Source: Holacanthus passer (Eukaryota; Chordata; Actinopteri; Pomacanthidae). Taken from it: a DNA stretch of 64,000 bases. The stretch spans positions 558,001 to 622,000 of the forward strand of contig JAFREQ010000025.1 in assembly GCA_025331565.1 (NCBI GenBank), in the 5' to 3' direction. A model generated the notes under the pieces. It searched no databases. It worked only from the letters and a program-made list of their open reading frames with translations, and was not told the origin of the DNA. The translations under genes were made by a program, and so were the position numbers. Every line of letters starts with the position of its first letter. The first letter of the stretch is position 1. Below, piece after piece: positions 48,122-60,800 of this stretch.

Positions 48122-48815
48122 GTTGGACCAATACTCTCGTCAGTACTTTGAAAAGTTGCTTATTGCAATTCTGAAGCTTTAATGCACATTACAGCTTTAC
48201 ACTGTGAGGAGTTAGTGTAGTCTGTCTTCCACAATGCAGAATGCACTGGATGAACAAAGTTGCCTAAAGTGAGCACAATGTTCTTGTAGGCACACTGGGT
48301 TTCATTTAAATGTATATTCATGGTTGTACATCATGTTGCATCCAGATCCTTTTGCCTTGGTTTAAAAAACAAAACAAAAAACAAACACAAGACAGAATTA
48401 TAATCTGTAGTATAATTTATGTCAATGTGAATGTCAGATGCACTGCTGTGTACATTTTTTACAGCATATTAAGTTTTAAAAAAATTAATTGAAGGCTGAA
48501 TATTAGCCTACATAAGCAAGACTGTACCTTCTGTTGCTCAAAACAATAACCTTATTTGTAGTTTTGCACTTTTAACCTTAGCATATATTATACAAAGGTA
48601 TGATTTTACAAGCAGTGTTAAGGCAGATAACTCAGTTTGCCCTGAATGCATTTCAATCATCTGTTTGAATAATTCCTCTTACTGTAATACCTCAGTATTA
48701 TACAAAAACTGCACCAAAGAATGTTCTTTTCCTGTATAAACTAATTTCCAACACGTGCCAACCTGTAACATCTGTTACTTTTTCTTGCGGTTACTTTTTG
48801 TGAGTTTTAATGCCG

Positions 48816-48821
48816 ATTAAA
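48816..48821 (+). terminator. NIPA2-like poly(A) signal (ATTAAA)
   Basis: ATTAAA about 695 bases after the stop, in a long AT-rich 3' UTR. It is 55 bases short of the timm8a signal on the other strand. Alternative upstream sites cannot be excluded. Confidence 0.45.
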
Positions 48822-48876
48822 ACATAACTACAACATTACTTGACTACAATTTTAGACAGAATTATTTGGCATTTTG

Positions 48877-48882
48877 TTTATT
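48877..48882 (-). terminator. timm8a poly(A) signal
   Basis: AATAAA on the minus strand, about 500 bases after the timm8a stop. It implies that the timm8a and NIPA2-like transcripts meet or slightly overlap at their 3' ends. Confidence 0.5.
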
Positions 48883-49385
48883 GCATATGTACAGTCCAGA
48901 ACCTCATGCCACTTCAGGCTAGATGTTGTTAGTTCTCTTAAATTACAGCGGAGTGTGTGGAGAAGTCCTTGTGGTTGTCAAAAAATGGCTGGGCAAGCTG
49001 AATATCCCAGATGCATCCATCTTTCTCCCACACTTAACCCATTCGTCACAGCAGTGGATATTAACACATTCAAGATCAGTTTTACGGTCTGACCAGTGAA
49101 CTGACTTCAATTCCATGACTTGACGAACAAAACCAACATAAGGTCACTGCTAACAACACACTACGCCTTTTGCAACTCTCACATCCTGCTCAGTGGAGGA
49201 CAAATAAAACCACAGACTTCTGCACAAGTCCATACATGATGTTAAACTCAAGGCACTTTTATCAAAAGTAACACTTAATGCTCCTTTTCCAGTTGAAGGG
49301 ACAGTGCAGCAACATACAGCTGTCAGGACCAAACATCACAGGGACCAGTGTGCATGTGTCTCCTCAGTCCTTTCAGTGACAGTGT

Positions 49386-50295
49386 TTAGTCTGACATGCT
49401 CTCAGAGAGGGAGCCCCTGCCCCTCTGAGTCTGTTCCAATCTGTTCAGGATGAACTGGCTGGTGTCAATGAATCGCTCCACACAGTTAACGAAGCACATT
49501 TCTGTCCTTGAGTCCAGCTTCGGCCCAGGTTTGTCCATGCATTTCTCCTGGAGACACAGACAGAAACAGATTCATTTAGAGAAGGTGCAACAGATGATGC
49601 AAGAGCAACACAAGAGCTCGTCTGGTTATTGCAGCAGCCAGGAGGTCATGGAAAGGTACAATTAGAGGACTTTAAAACTATGTTATACCAGTTTTAGGGC
49701 GACAGGCTCAGTTGTATTTTAGTGATCTCACAGATGTCTACTTTCAGTCCATTATAATAAAATGTAGTCATGGATGAACTCAACATTTCCACGTTGATGC
49801 TAAGCTCGGCTAACTAGTTATAGCAAGTCGGTGTTGTGGCCATTTGATAAATGTTAGATTTAAATGCTTAGCAAAATAGTTCCTTGCAGAGATTGAGGAT
49901 CACGAAGACACTTGAAGATCCAACTTGCTGCTGAATAACAGGTAAAAACAACGTTTGCAAACCTTAGTTTTACATCGAGAACATTGTGTGACCGAGACAC
50001 ATTCGAAGAGCTGGAGCCACATATAAGACTAAGTTTGGCCTTATGTTTGTATGTGAACATCAACATTGGACCACAGCAAATAAAACACGCATCTGCAACT
50101 TTTTCTGTCAATGTAAAGCCAAGCTAGCTATAGGTTATATGTGTAGAAAGCAGAGCTGCGCTGCTAGCTTAAAGCTGCTCTTACCCAGCAAACCTCAGTC
50201 ATTTGATGCACCAGCTGCTGAAATCTCTGTTTCTGAGACTCGATTTCGATGAAGTGTTGAAGCTGAGGGTCGGCTGTCGCTCCCTGGCCGTCCAT
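49386..50295 (-). CDS. timm8a: Mitochondrial import inner membrane translocase subunit Tim8A
   Basis: Small Tim chaperone of the mitochondrial intermembrane space; it pairs with Tim13 to escort hydrophobic precursors. Two exons: 50295-50185 and 49547-49386, giving 90 aa (human 97). The twin CX3C motifs are CWEKC and CFVNC, which form the two disulfides of the family. The core VERFIDTSQFILNRLEQTQ is conserved. The N-terminus (MDGQGATADPQLQHFIEIES) lacks the serine run of human TIMM8A. The intron falls just after the Trp of the first CX3C motif, phase 0. It lies downstream of btk on the same strand, as in human Xq22. Confidence 0.96.
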
Positions 50296-50390
50296 GTTTG
50301 AGTGAAAGTGCTAAAACGAGGTCAGTAAGAGCGATATTTTTCAAATTCTAAAAGCCTTAATGCTCTGTAGCTGACCTTCACGTGTATGGA

Positions 50391-50425
50391 TGGAGACCGG
50401 AAACAGGAAGTAATGCAACCAATCA
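50391..50425 (-). promoter_or_regulatory. timm8a promoter elements
   Basis: 'accggaaac' and 'caggaag' (ETS-like) near 50396-50410 and a CCAAT box at 50419-50423, about 100-130 bases upstream of the timm8a ATG. Motif-level support only. Confidence 0.35.
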
Positions 50426-50662
50426 CAGAGCACGTTCCTCTCGCCAGCATACATACGTAATTTTTCTTCACTGCCTTATTAAAGTAATTATATATTATTT
50501 AATTAAGCAAATAAAGCTGATACCATTGTATGCAAAAATAGTTATAAATAATAATAACTACTAATATATTTATAGTTTCTATTTGATTATAACCTAAGAA
50601 AAACAGATATTTTTTTATTTCACATGATGGTTCAGTCACTTCACAGCCTGGCATACTTGGCT

Positions 50663-50668
50663 TTTATT
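50663..50668 (-). terminator. btk poly(A) signal (candidate)
   Basis: AATAAA on the minus strand about 400 bases after the btk stop codon. It lies between btk and timm8a, in an otherwise featureless AT-rich interval (50430-51068). Confidence 0.45.
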
Positions 50669-51068
50669 TGTGCAATAGATACGTTCTCACAAAGCTTGTT
50701 TCCACATGCAAAGGTGTCCACATTTCACAATGATTCCGCATAATACAATACATAGAATACAATAAAGTCAGATACAATATTTTCTCAGTCCAGTAACCTT
50801 CAATAAAATTCACAAAATTTAAATGCTAGTCTGTAGGACTGTACTTCCAGTAATGTGATAGAAAGGCTACTATAATGAATGAGTTATGGTGATATTCACA
50901 TTACACATATTCACATTGCAGAGGACCTCAGTGTGGTTGTACAGTCCCGCATTCAAGTTGTAAACTGTTTGAATGATTGTGTTAACTTTCCAGGGACGTC
51001 CGGTGATGCTGCTGTTTCTCGGTGTTGGTATGGATTATCCTGAGATCTACTGGGGATCATTCTGAGAT

Positions 51069-54000
51069 CTACTGGAGCTCGTACAGCAAATCCTGAACAG
51101 TCAGTGCCAGCTCCTCAAAGGTTGGTCTCTCATCCGCTTTCTGAAAACCAAACAAAGAGGATCTGATTGGTATGCAGAAAACATTTTCATATCCTGTCAT
51201 TGTTCTGTTTGAGATCATTGTCATAACCTCTACTGACACAAAACAATCCAAAACTCACTTACATCAAACCAACAGCTTGTCATAATGCTGTAGACCTTTT
51301 CATTTGCCAGCTGGGGGCGGTAGAGGCGTAGGCCCCTGGACACCTGATCCACTATTTCCGTGTTGTTAAGGCGCTCGTATGGCAGCCGTCCCAACGTGTA
51401 CACCTCCCACATAAGAACCCCTAAAAGTATTGAGAGAACAAGTTAATGGAGTGAAAATAGTTCTGATGCTTTGATGCAGATGTAAAGTCATGGTTTGTGG
51501 AGACATTTAAAACCCAGTTCTAACTGATTAGAAAGCAGGAGGAACTGCCAGTTGAAACTGAAAAACATACTGTACATTGTGTTTTCTCACCATATGCCCA
51601 TATGTCTGACTTGCTGCTGAATTTGCAGTAGAGGAGGACCTCAGGAGGCGACCAGCGAACAGGAAACTTGGAACCTGCTGAGCTTGTGTACTCATCATCT
51701 AAGACATACCTAACAAAGTGATGGAAGGTGTATTCAGATCCTTAAGTAAAATGTTAAAGTACAAATGTAAAAATGCTCTATATATACATAACGGTTCTGC
51801 ATTCCAAAAAGTAAAAGAACAGAAGTAGTGTCAGCTTAAAGTGTTAAAAATAAAAGTATTCATTACGAAGAAAAATGGCCTTGTGAGTGTTATTAGACTA
51901 TTATATTGTATATTATTGGATAATTATGAGTTTTTAATTTTAAGTAGCATTTCACTGATGTAGTTGATGAACTACTATATAGGTTTTATGTGAACTGTAA
52001 AATAAATGTAATGGAGTAAAAATACAACACGTCTCTCTAAAATGTAGTAAAGTATAAACTAGCATTAAATGGAAAGTCCCTAGATAGTCACTGTCTCCAT
52101 AAATCATGTTTTACCTTGATAGTCCAAAGTCAGTCACTTTGACGGTGCCGTTGCCATCTACTAAACAGTTCCTGGCAGCCTGAGGACAAAACCAACAACA
52201 CTGGTTCAAAGCGTCATCATTCAACGTTTACTGTTATCTTCAAAAAGCTAATCTCCACATATGTCCACATAACAGGATACAATGATGTACTGAGATACGT
52301 GCTGCATATACTGCAGTAGATCTGTGTCTCTCACCAGGTCTCTGTGGATGTACTGCTTCAACTCGAGATAGGCCATGCCTTCAGAGACGTCTTTGCACAT
52401 CTCCAGGAGCTGGACGGCGGTGGGGTGCTGCTTCAGGCCCTCCCTGAGATACGTCAGCAGGCAGCCATTGGAGAGGAACTCGGTCACTATATAAATGGGC
52501 CTTTGTTTGGTGCACACGCCGTACAGCTGGACCAGGTTCTCATGGCGAAGCTTCCTGTTTTGAGCAAAATGAGAAGGAAGTCATGAGCTGGTTTTCCTCA
52601 GAGAAGATATAGAGACTACACTTCCCAGTGTGACACATCAGTTTTATTAGTCTCATACACAAAATCGTCATTCCAGCTGCTGTCAATTCAAGTGTAGTAA
52701 CTGAATGTCTGAAAAAGCTCCTAAATGAGACTCATTTAGTTTTGCTTACATCATGATTTTAGCTTCTTCTATGAAATCGTCTTCAGACATGGAGCCTTCT
52801 TTAATCATCTTAATGGCAACGTCATGCTGGCCCTGCCACTTCCCGTACTTCACCACTCCAAACTGACCAGTGCCCAGCTCCTTGATGAAGGTCAGGTAAC
52901 GGGGATCAATCTCCCACACACCTGGAGCAAACAGGAGACAATGAAGGAGCACTTTTATATTTACAGCAGCCACGTTAAATGAAGAGTTCAACATTTTGGG
53001 AGAAGTGCTTTTTTGCTTCTTTGCTGAAATTTAGATGAGACGACTGATGCCACTATCATGTAAAGTGGAAACGAGGAAGCGTTCTGTTTCACTGTGTTCA
53101 AAGGTGATCTGCCAACCAGCCCCTCCAAAACTCATTACTGGTGCCCCGAAACACGACTAACAAATGATCATGCAGTGTCACCAGTCATTATGATGATACA
53201 GTATTGTCTTACCGTAGCCAAGCCCAGCTGTTGATGGAGGCCGTGCCCGGTTAGACACAATGTATTTCAGCCTGCTAACCATACCTAGTGAGGGAGATAA
53301 CAAAATCACATTATTACCTGTAAGGTCAATTTTGACATCTAGACTTTTGACCATTTCCATTTTTTGACATCCTGTTTTGTGTGCCTATATTTTGTTGCCT
53401 CCCCCCCCATTTGAGTAATTTCCTTTTTCCTGCTGCCACAACCAAATTTTGCTTAAAATGTGAAAATTCACAGCGACTGTATGGACCTGCTGCATTGTGC
53501 TGGTGGTAGTTGATGAGCTCTGGGATGGTGCTGAAATTATGCTTCTCTGCCAGGTAAAACTGGCCTTGTGAGGCAGTGCAGATGTTATAATGTTTGCAGC
53601 TTCCACCAGTTTCCCTGCCGAGAGAACAGTCAGAATAAAGTCGATTTAGTCAACAGGTTTTCATCGACACAGGAACCTATCATGCATGCATGAGTAGTAT
53701 CTACTCAGTTATCCACAATACAATACAGTGTTAGCGCCCTGCGATGAAAAAGTCCTGCAGGCAGATTAGTCCAGATTTTGCATGAATAATTTACATCTCT
53801 CTCCCTCTGTGGGCCACTGTTTCCGCTTTCATTACAAACAGTTCTTCTTTTGATACGTTCACACATGACTAGAGCCAGTGGATACAGTACACAAACCGTG
53901 CACCGTGCATCGGCGCTAACCACTAAGCTTACTCACCCGCCACCCTTACTGAACAAAGACACGGTGTATTTCCCAGCCTTGCTTGAGTCCCGTACCAAGA

Positions 54001-56544
54001 AGCCTCCATCTTTGTTCTGGGGAACGACACACAAGTTTCAAATAAAATTTTGGTCCAGCTAAATTCCACTGATTTTGTTGGTGCACAAGTTGTCCTCCTG
54101 TTGAGTTTACCTCAGTCTTTAACAGCTTTTCCGCCTGACTCCGGTTCATATTCTTGCAATACCAGCTGTGAAAATAAATGTGAATATATGTTTTTCTTGA
54201 ATACTGTTTATGCAGCAATCAAAATATATCAGTAGTAACAGTAGTACCCATACTCACTCAAATCTTTCTAACCCATTTTCTGCTTCCACAACATAATTAC
54301 TAGGTATATATCCTTCCTTTCTGCAAAAGACAAAACACATTGTATTCATAAGCTCTACATGGATACACACACAAATACACAAACAAATCTTGGCTGTCAA
54401 GCATCTCATGAACAAATTCTTGCTCCTAGAACTTTAAAAGCAAATTCAATTTATTTGTATAATAATTTTAATTTATAGGCTTCAAAGGCTCTCAATTCTT
54501 TTCCCTTTTTGCAAGCAAGGAGTTTGAAAACATTTTACTTGAGACAGCCCTTTTCCCAATGTACTGTACATTCACACCAGAAAGTCATTAGATTACATGG
54601 TTTTTTTTAAACTCATAGTTAAAATGAATAGATTTTTGTGCTAGTTGGGCCTCTCGTGTTACTTTTCTCATCTCACCCGTATTTGTCTCTGGCTCTCCAC
54701 CAGTTCGGATCAGACATCTCCAGGATGGTGTACTCTTCATCCTTCCTCAGCTCCAGGTCTTGGGGTGTCATGGGTGTGTAAGTATACTCTGCGATGACGG
54801 TCATGCCGACAGAGGGGGCAGGTGGCTCAGGAGGCTGTGGAGGTAAAGGCCGAACAAGCTTCTCCTGAAACGAAGTAAGTTAGAAGACGTATTATTACAA
54901 AGTGGCTTTCTGTAATCAGTGAATATTATCCCAAAGGGACTGTATATGTACCTCTGTTGGGGTTGGAGGAAGAGGTTTCCTGGATCCTCGTCGCCGGGAT
55001 GGTTTAGATGTGAAGCCTATTAATGACATCATTTAATATATGATTGAAATATTTTAGTCCTAAGCTAAAGTTAAGGTGTTGATTGTTGCAGATTTCAAAC
55101 CAAAGGGAATCTCATTCTCACCGTTCTTACTATCCAGCACCTTGCAACCCATGGCTTGTTTGACTTCCTGCTGGCAGCACAGCCACACCCCATCCATCCA
55201 GGAACAAGGATGGTACTTCTGCATGAGATCTTTGTTGAAGCGCACCACTATGCACAAGTATGAAGCATGGACACACACAAACAGACATGAACACAGGACA
55301 TTTACATTGAATAAACATTTTCATTTGCATGTGCGCCCAGCTCTTCTGTTGTGCAAGCACTGGGTGATGATAAGATACAGACACCAGATACATTCATAAA
55401 TTTATATTCACAAACTAACTTTCTTTCAGCTTCTTTATCCACTGTGCTCGAACATCCTCAGTCTTTGCGAAGATGTACAGCGGCCCCTCGTCATAAATGA
55501 TCTGTGGCAAAACGAGAAAATACCCATCAGCTGTTATGAGATTACTGAAGACATTGAGGGAGTTACTACCTCAGTAAATATAAGTGATATTGCAATAAGT
55601 GTGACAAAAGCTGAAGGTGCGCAATCATATTCACTGCAGTTCAAGACAGAAACTCTTTGTGGGTGTTTAACTCTACGTGGGTGTTTTCTTTCATGTCAAA
55701 CGCCAGACAGACATCTTCTGGTGTGAGTTAACATGTGCAAAGACAACACCTGCATGGTCACTGAAAGTCCCCAGTTCATTTGAGTGTGAGAGGTGGTTTC
55801 ACTTCTTGACAATGGACTTTCACATTATTAACTATTGGAGGATTGGACAGGGTTTTTTTGTCTGAAAAGGAGAAAATTCGGTCTCGTGTTACGACGCCTG
55901 CCATGTGTTGCTTCTTGCAGCTTCTACATGTTTTTTGACAAATGATTGAATCCGCCAAATAAGAAATATTAATATAATAATAATATGTTATACAATTTCT
56001 CTCCATCTCCAAAATGATCACCAGCATAGAAGTTGGAGTTTAAGTTTTTGGTCCTGATTTTAGACGAGAGAGAACGTCAAGTGGCTGGAAGATAACAGAT
56101 TGTTCATGAGGCAGTTTCTGAAGAGTCCCTCTCTGTTAGACATTGACCGAAATATTTACCTGGAATGCATATATGCGCTCTTGTGGGGCATTGGGCTCCG
56201 GCTGGACCGTCTCCACGCACTTGATCTTCTCAATGTCAACAGATCCTCTCAAACCTTTTCGCTTCTGCTTAACAGATAGGGAAACAGTCAGGTAACTTCA
56301 GACAAATGTAGCTGCACAGTTCTCTTATGGTTGCCAGCAAACATTCATCTGAGACAATGTGTTGCTGTGTCAGTATAGGATTTCTGCAGGTCCGTCCACG
56401 TACCCCTTTGTCAGGATCAAAATCATAGTAGGCTATTTTTTCCTGGGTGAGAACGAACCATCTCTCCTTGTAGTTCAAAGGGGAGGTCTTCTTCTTCTGC
56501 TGAGATCGTTTAATGAAGATTTCTTCCAGTATATTTTCTGACAT
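51069..56544 (-). CDS. btk: Bruton tyrosine kinase (Tec family)
   Basis: Cytoplasmic tyrosine kinase acting downstream of the B-cell receptor. Exons in transcript order: 56544-56404, 56264-56160, 55501-55420, 55247-55122, 55016-54952, 54864-54677, 54320-54258, 54165-54111, 54016-53937, 53614-53487, 53284-53213, 52921-52750, 52554-52335, 52179-52115, 51709-51591, 51420-51263, 51140-51069. These give 636 aa (human 659). The PH domain keeps Arg28. The BTK zinc motif is H122, C133, C134, C144, with human spacing. Two proline motifs (RKPLPPTP, RPLPPQP), SH3, SH2 and kinase follow. The kinase has VAIK Lys406, gatekeeper Thr450, Cys457 (equivalent of human Cys481), HRDL 496-499, DFG, activation-loop Tyr528 and FPVRWSPPEV. 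The N-terminus resembles TEC too, but SPPEVLLYCKFSSKSDIWA and the neighbours timm8a and rpl36a identify btk. An acceptor (atgcag, ending 56563) just upstream of the ATG implies a noncoding first exon. Confidence 0.96.
51722..52075 (-). repeat. Dispersed percomorph repeat in a btk intron
   Basis: 'gtattcagatccttaagtaaaa', 'ctgcattccaaaaagtaaaa', 'ccttgtgagtgttatta' and 'gtagtaaagtataaactagc' are hallmarks of the family at 43729-44368, here in opposite orientation. It fills most of the intron between the btk exons at 51709 and 52115. Confidence 0.65.
52976..53105 (+). repeat. Dispersed teleost repeat ('aaaggaatagttc' family), partial
   Basis: 'agagttcaacattttgggag' and 'gatgccactatcatgtaaag' match the first part of the family seen at 27598-27880. 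It lies in the btk intron before the kinase exon at 52921. Confidence 0.6.
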
Positions 56545-57635
56545 GATTCAGCCAGGATTAATCTGCATGGGAACAAGGAATAGTGGACACAGTTTGTAAA
56601 GTATAATAGCAGCATAACGTCTGGCTGTTTTCTTTGTGGCAGAAAAACAGCAGCTTGTTCGCACCTCGGCTCAGGCTGTAATCACTTGGCTGAGAGCTGT
56701 GACTGACTCACCCATTATCACTGTGTTTCGCTTATCAGTAAACATAAGGCATCCTTTTGGGTTATGTGGACTTCACAGTTTATTCAGTTCGTTTTCACTT
56801 CCTTTGAAAAGTGTATTTCACAGAATTTAGGTTAATATGAACTCCTCGTAGAGTGAGAGCAATGCCATTATAACAGGTGAGAGTGTAGATGTGGAAAGAG
56901 GCGAAGAGACATGCAGCACATATCAGAGTGTGATTAGCTGTAGTTTGCATAAGCCCTGCTTTTCTTGCCAGCAACATCCTCTGTTTCCAAAATCCCCTCC
57001 CTGCCTGTGGCACATCTGTTTCCCTCAGCTACTGTATCCTCGTCATCATCACGCCAGCTCGGTTACCCAAATGCTTTTACTGGGAAAAGGAGACATTATG
57101 AATAAGTGTGCCCATCAAATCTCTTGTATACTAAGTCTTCCTAATATGATAGTTTGGCATTGTTCCTCTGCTTCTTATCCGCTCCTTGGATCACGTGATA
57201 TGAGAAGTAGTATCGGATGAAACACAATCAATTGCATCCAAACCTTTCTTGTATTTCATGCCTTGTGAATTGAGAAGTCTTTGACTAGCTGTGCTCTCGC
57301 ACAGTGCAGACACAAATACACGCATTATTACTTTTTTAAACCTGATTTTAAATGCCATATTTAGAATCCCGCAACCCATCTATAAATACAGTATTCTGGT
57401 TCATGCAACATATTAATATATATTTTATGTTTTTTGGTCTTTGGCTTTTACAGAAACTAAATTAGTTTACTGGCATTCTCATCAATAAAAATATATAATT
57501 ACATTCATTATAACAAAATGAAAATGGCTGTCCTTTTAATTTACAACAGTGTAGCATGTCTTGTGTTGGGAAACTGAAACTTGCACCTTCAAAACAAGAC
57601 AATGCCCCTATTGATACCACTGCTAGGTAAGAGTG

Positions 57636-57697
57636 GATTAGTGAATTTCCCCACTGAGGGACAAATAAAGGATTATCTTATCTTATCTTATCTTATT
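57636..57697 (+). repeat. L2-like LINE 3' tail
   Basis: 'gtgaatttccccactgaggg' followed by 'acaaataaaggattatctta' and TTATC repeats, the common teleost LINE 3' end with its short tandem tail. The rest of the element is absent. Confidence 0.6.
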
Positions 57698-59525
57698 AGG
57701 GCAAAGAAACACTAACACCTGTTAAAGGGTGAGGTAATGGAGACTAAACCATGCCCTCAATAGAGATGCTCTAAATATCTTACAAAATGAGGAATACGAA
57801 ACAAAATTCACTATATACAGTAGATGAATGTTTTATACAAAAAATGGCAGTGCAGGAAGAAAATCCCCACAAATGCCGCAAAAATGTGAAAAGTTTCTTG
57901 ATATATTGAATAATTTATCCCAAATTAATCAATAGATACACCAGTGTGTAGACTGGGCACCTACTTTGATACAGGCTAATAAGTTCAGCTTTAACCAACT
58001 GATGCAGAACTAAAACAAAAGTCACGCACAACTGCTGTTTTTAACCAAAAAGCCCTTTTCACAGATGTATTTCCATCCAGCAAAAACGCTGCTCTAATAT
58101 CTAAAAAACACATTTTTAAATACAACAAAAGGACACCATGCTCTAAAGGTAAGAAGTCATAGTGTCTTATTTCCAGGCGAAAGGTGGATTATCAGATGCT
58201 CGAACTCACCCTCGTCACACAGCTGAATGCTCATTGCCTGTTTGTACTTGTTTGCACTTCGGCTCAGCCTATTTTCAGCTTGTGAGCACTTCCTTCTATC
58301 ATCTGAACTGTAACGCCACCAGAAGCTTCTCTCGCTGCCTGTTAATCAGGAGTGAGGCATTTCTTCACAGCAGACTGTACCTATTGGTTTTTGTTTGTGC
58401 CGTCATGAACATACAGCATTGTTCCCTATTCCGTGGAACATTGTGTATTCATTCCTCATGCGTCGTCACCTAATGTTTTCTCACATCACTGACTTGAGTA
58501 AAGGTTAGCAAACTCTGTAGATAATCAAACGACTGATGCGCTAACCCCTTTCTCTTTTGTCAATTAGGGCCGGTTGACTGAAACTGTATCTATTTTTCAC
58601 TGTTTCATGGCTGCCTAAAGAGATTTTTTTTCTGTCTTTTTTGAAGGGAGTTGACTCATGGTGGCTGACACCAGACAAACTCATAGGGAAGTTGCATCAG
58701 TGCTGTACTGCAATATGAAGGGAGAAGAAACCCAATGGCCCTGCAGCACTTCAGTCTGACATTATCTGCCTCTCAAATCTTTCATTAGAGCACATAAGTG
58801 TGTTACATGTGTGTTACATACCTGTGATTGTATTCTGCTACACATCACTTCATGACTTATACACCGACAACTATGTACAAAACTCACTTTTTTAGATTTT
58901 GCAGAGTTGCTCAGTTTCTGCACAACACAACAACACTTAACACTTTGCAGAGAGAAGTTTTTTTTCTCACTTTCTTACTTATCACCAACGTTGCTTGCTT
59001 ATTCTTGGGTTGTGAAATTCTCTATACTATATACATTTCACTCTATCTGATAAGAAATTGGGCTCCAAAACCTCTGTTGAGAAATAAACATATTACTGCA
59101 CACAAAGCAACTTTTCAGCAGCTCGGAAGCCAAGAGTAGCCAAAGTGTGTCCTTAAAATAACCGTTTTTATCTCACAGAATCATCTAATCGCAAGATAAC
59201 ATGCATTTGAATATATTATCACCATTTCTGACAATGGTGGCTGTCAGAGTGATGGACAACTGATCTCTGTAACTCGTAAAAAGCTGTGTCACCACCTCAG
59301 TGCGTGCAAGGCCGAGCAACATGTAAAAATGAGTAGACCAGAATTAAATAAGTCATAAACACTAATGAATGTGTATATTAGGATATAATGCAAGCATGTA
59401 AATATTTTGTTGCATGATGTTTGCTATGTATGACACAGCAAACATAACCATATCATGACAGACTTGGTTTAACAGGAACCTGTCAAGATGCTTTCTTTCC
59501 TGACGTTTCCTGACAGATAAGTGGC

Positions 59526-59559
59526 GTGTGTGTGTGTGTTTGTGTGTGTGTTTGTGTGT
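59526..59559. repeat. GT dinucleotide microsatellite
   Basis: (GT)n with T interruptions, in the presumed btk intron 1. Confidence 0.9.
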
Positions 59560-60252
59560 ATATAAGAAAGAGATAGTGAGAAAAAAGGAGAGTGAGAAGA
59601 ACGTTCATTACAAGAAGAACCAAGATTACCAGAAGAGTTAAAAGTAACCACAAAGAATTACTTTCCCACGCATATTAATATAGCACAATCAATTCAACAA
59701 TGCAGTGGTTTGTGGGGGTCAAATTTCAAAAAACACAAGTAGGAATTAGTGCTTCTGTGATGCATTATAAATATAACAATAAATAATAAAGTGCTCACTA
59801 ATTCACGATACAAAACATTTGTCGCACATAGACAATCAAAGTAACCACAAGAAACCTGATTATAACCCCACCATGCATCTAAGCCACTTCAGTGCTGCAA
59901 GAAGGCTTGAAAACATGAAGTACGGCAGAACACACCATAGTCCATCATTTTCAACCAAACATTCACAAAGTGTGTAACATCTTTGCATTTTAACATATAA
60001 TGTTGCTATAATTCAACTTATGCATGTGTAGTTATGTGGTGAGTACACACTTCATAGAGGATTTGCATACAAACTGAAAATTACTGGGTTTCACTTCAGT
60101 ACTTTCACAAATCTACACAGCACTTAACTTTTTTTCATAGTCTTTCTAATGAAATGCATCATACAGCTGCTTTTATCATTTAACCCTCAGTGAACAAATG
60201 ACTAAAAATACATCATGACCCTACAGCCCACATTCAAAGCTTTGTCACTTAC

Positions 60253-60400
60253 CCAGACACCCAAAAAAGTCAAGCATCAGAGAGACAACTATAGATGCTG
60301 AGGCTTGAAGTGGTGACATGAACCTTTGCCTCAGTCGCTCGCCTTCCATAAAATGTGAGTTAGTCTGTGATGCAAGAAACTTAAACCCACCCACAGAGAG
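60253..60400 (-). other. Candidate noncoding first exon of btk
   Basis: On the minus strand, position 60253 is followed by the consensus donor GG|GTAAGT. A PU.1-like site lies just upstream at 60414-60428. Human BTK also begins with a noncoding exon. The 5' end is a guess; only the donor edge is supported. Confidence 0.4.
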
Positions 60401-60413
60401 GAATTGACTCCGC

Positions 60414-60428
60414 TTACTTCCCCTTTTT
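60414..60428 (-). promoter_or_regulatory. PU.1-like site, candidate btk promoter
   Basis: The minus strand reads AAAAAGGGGAAGTAA, close to the PU.1 consensus AAAAAGAGGAAGTG. PU.1 is known to drive BTK in B and myeloid cells. The position is 160 bases upstream of a consensus donor and about 400 bases from the rpl36a start, so the two promoters would be divergent. Confidence 0.45.
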
Positions 60429-60737
60429 CTTCCTGCTCATTTTCATATCAGCCCTCTGGAAAGTTTTGGTGATAAGTGGAAGTGGGCTAAACATTAACAC
60501 AGGACCATATTTGTGTGCTGCATGTAGGTAAACTCTTTCTTTTTTATTTGAGGGGATTTTTTAAATTCAGCTAATATGAGTATTGCAGAGATAAAAGATG
60601 AACAAACTTCAAGTTGATAACGTCTGCAGACATTAACAAGTTTGCTCATTTTGTTTTAAAAAAGTCTACATATATAACATTTTCTTACAATTTGAGCTCG
60701 TGTGTCTTATTAGTTTTGGTCCTCCTGCGGTCTCCTG

Positions 60738-60751
60738 CCGGCAGGGGGCAG
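60738..60751 (+). promoter_or_regulatory. CTCF-like core motif between btk and rpl36a promoters
   Basis: CCGGCAGGGGGCAG matches 13 of 14 positions of the CTCF core consensus. It lies 310 bases from the PU.1-like site and 50 bases upstream of the rpl36a pyrimidine tract, in the right place to separate a lineage-specific promoter from a ubiquitous one. Confidence 0.5.
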
Positions 60752-60800
60752 ACTGTGCCGCCTCTCCACCGCTGAGGTCTACATGAGAGACTCCTTCCGG

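Larger units (their letters stand above)
56563..60252 (-). other. Probable btk intron 1
   Basis: About 3.7 kb between the acceptor at 56563 and the candidate noncoding exon at 60253-60400. It contains a LINE tail (57636-57697) and a GT microsatellite (59526-59559). I see no open frame with coding character and no RNA gene. Confidence 0.5.

Noticed and set aside
51069..56544. Assignment as tec, itk or txk instead of btk
   Set aside because: The N-terminus resembles TEC, but kinase-domain signatures and the timm8a and rpl36a neighbours fit btk.
58162..59139. Moderately long frames in the btk upstream interval
   Set aside because: No recognisable protein, AT-rich composition and no splice context; consistent with chance frames in an intron.
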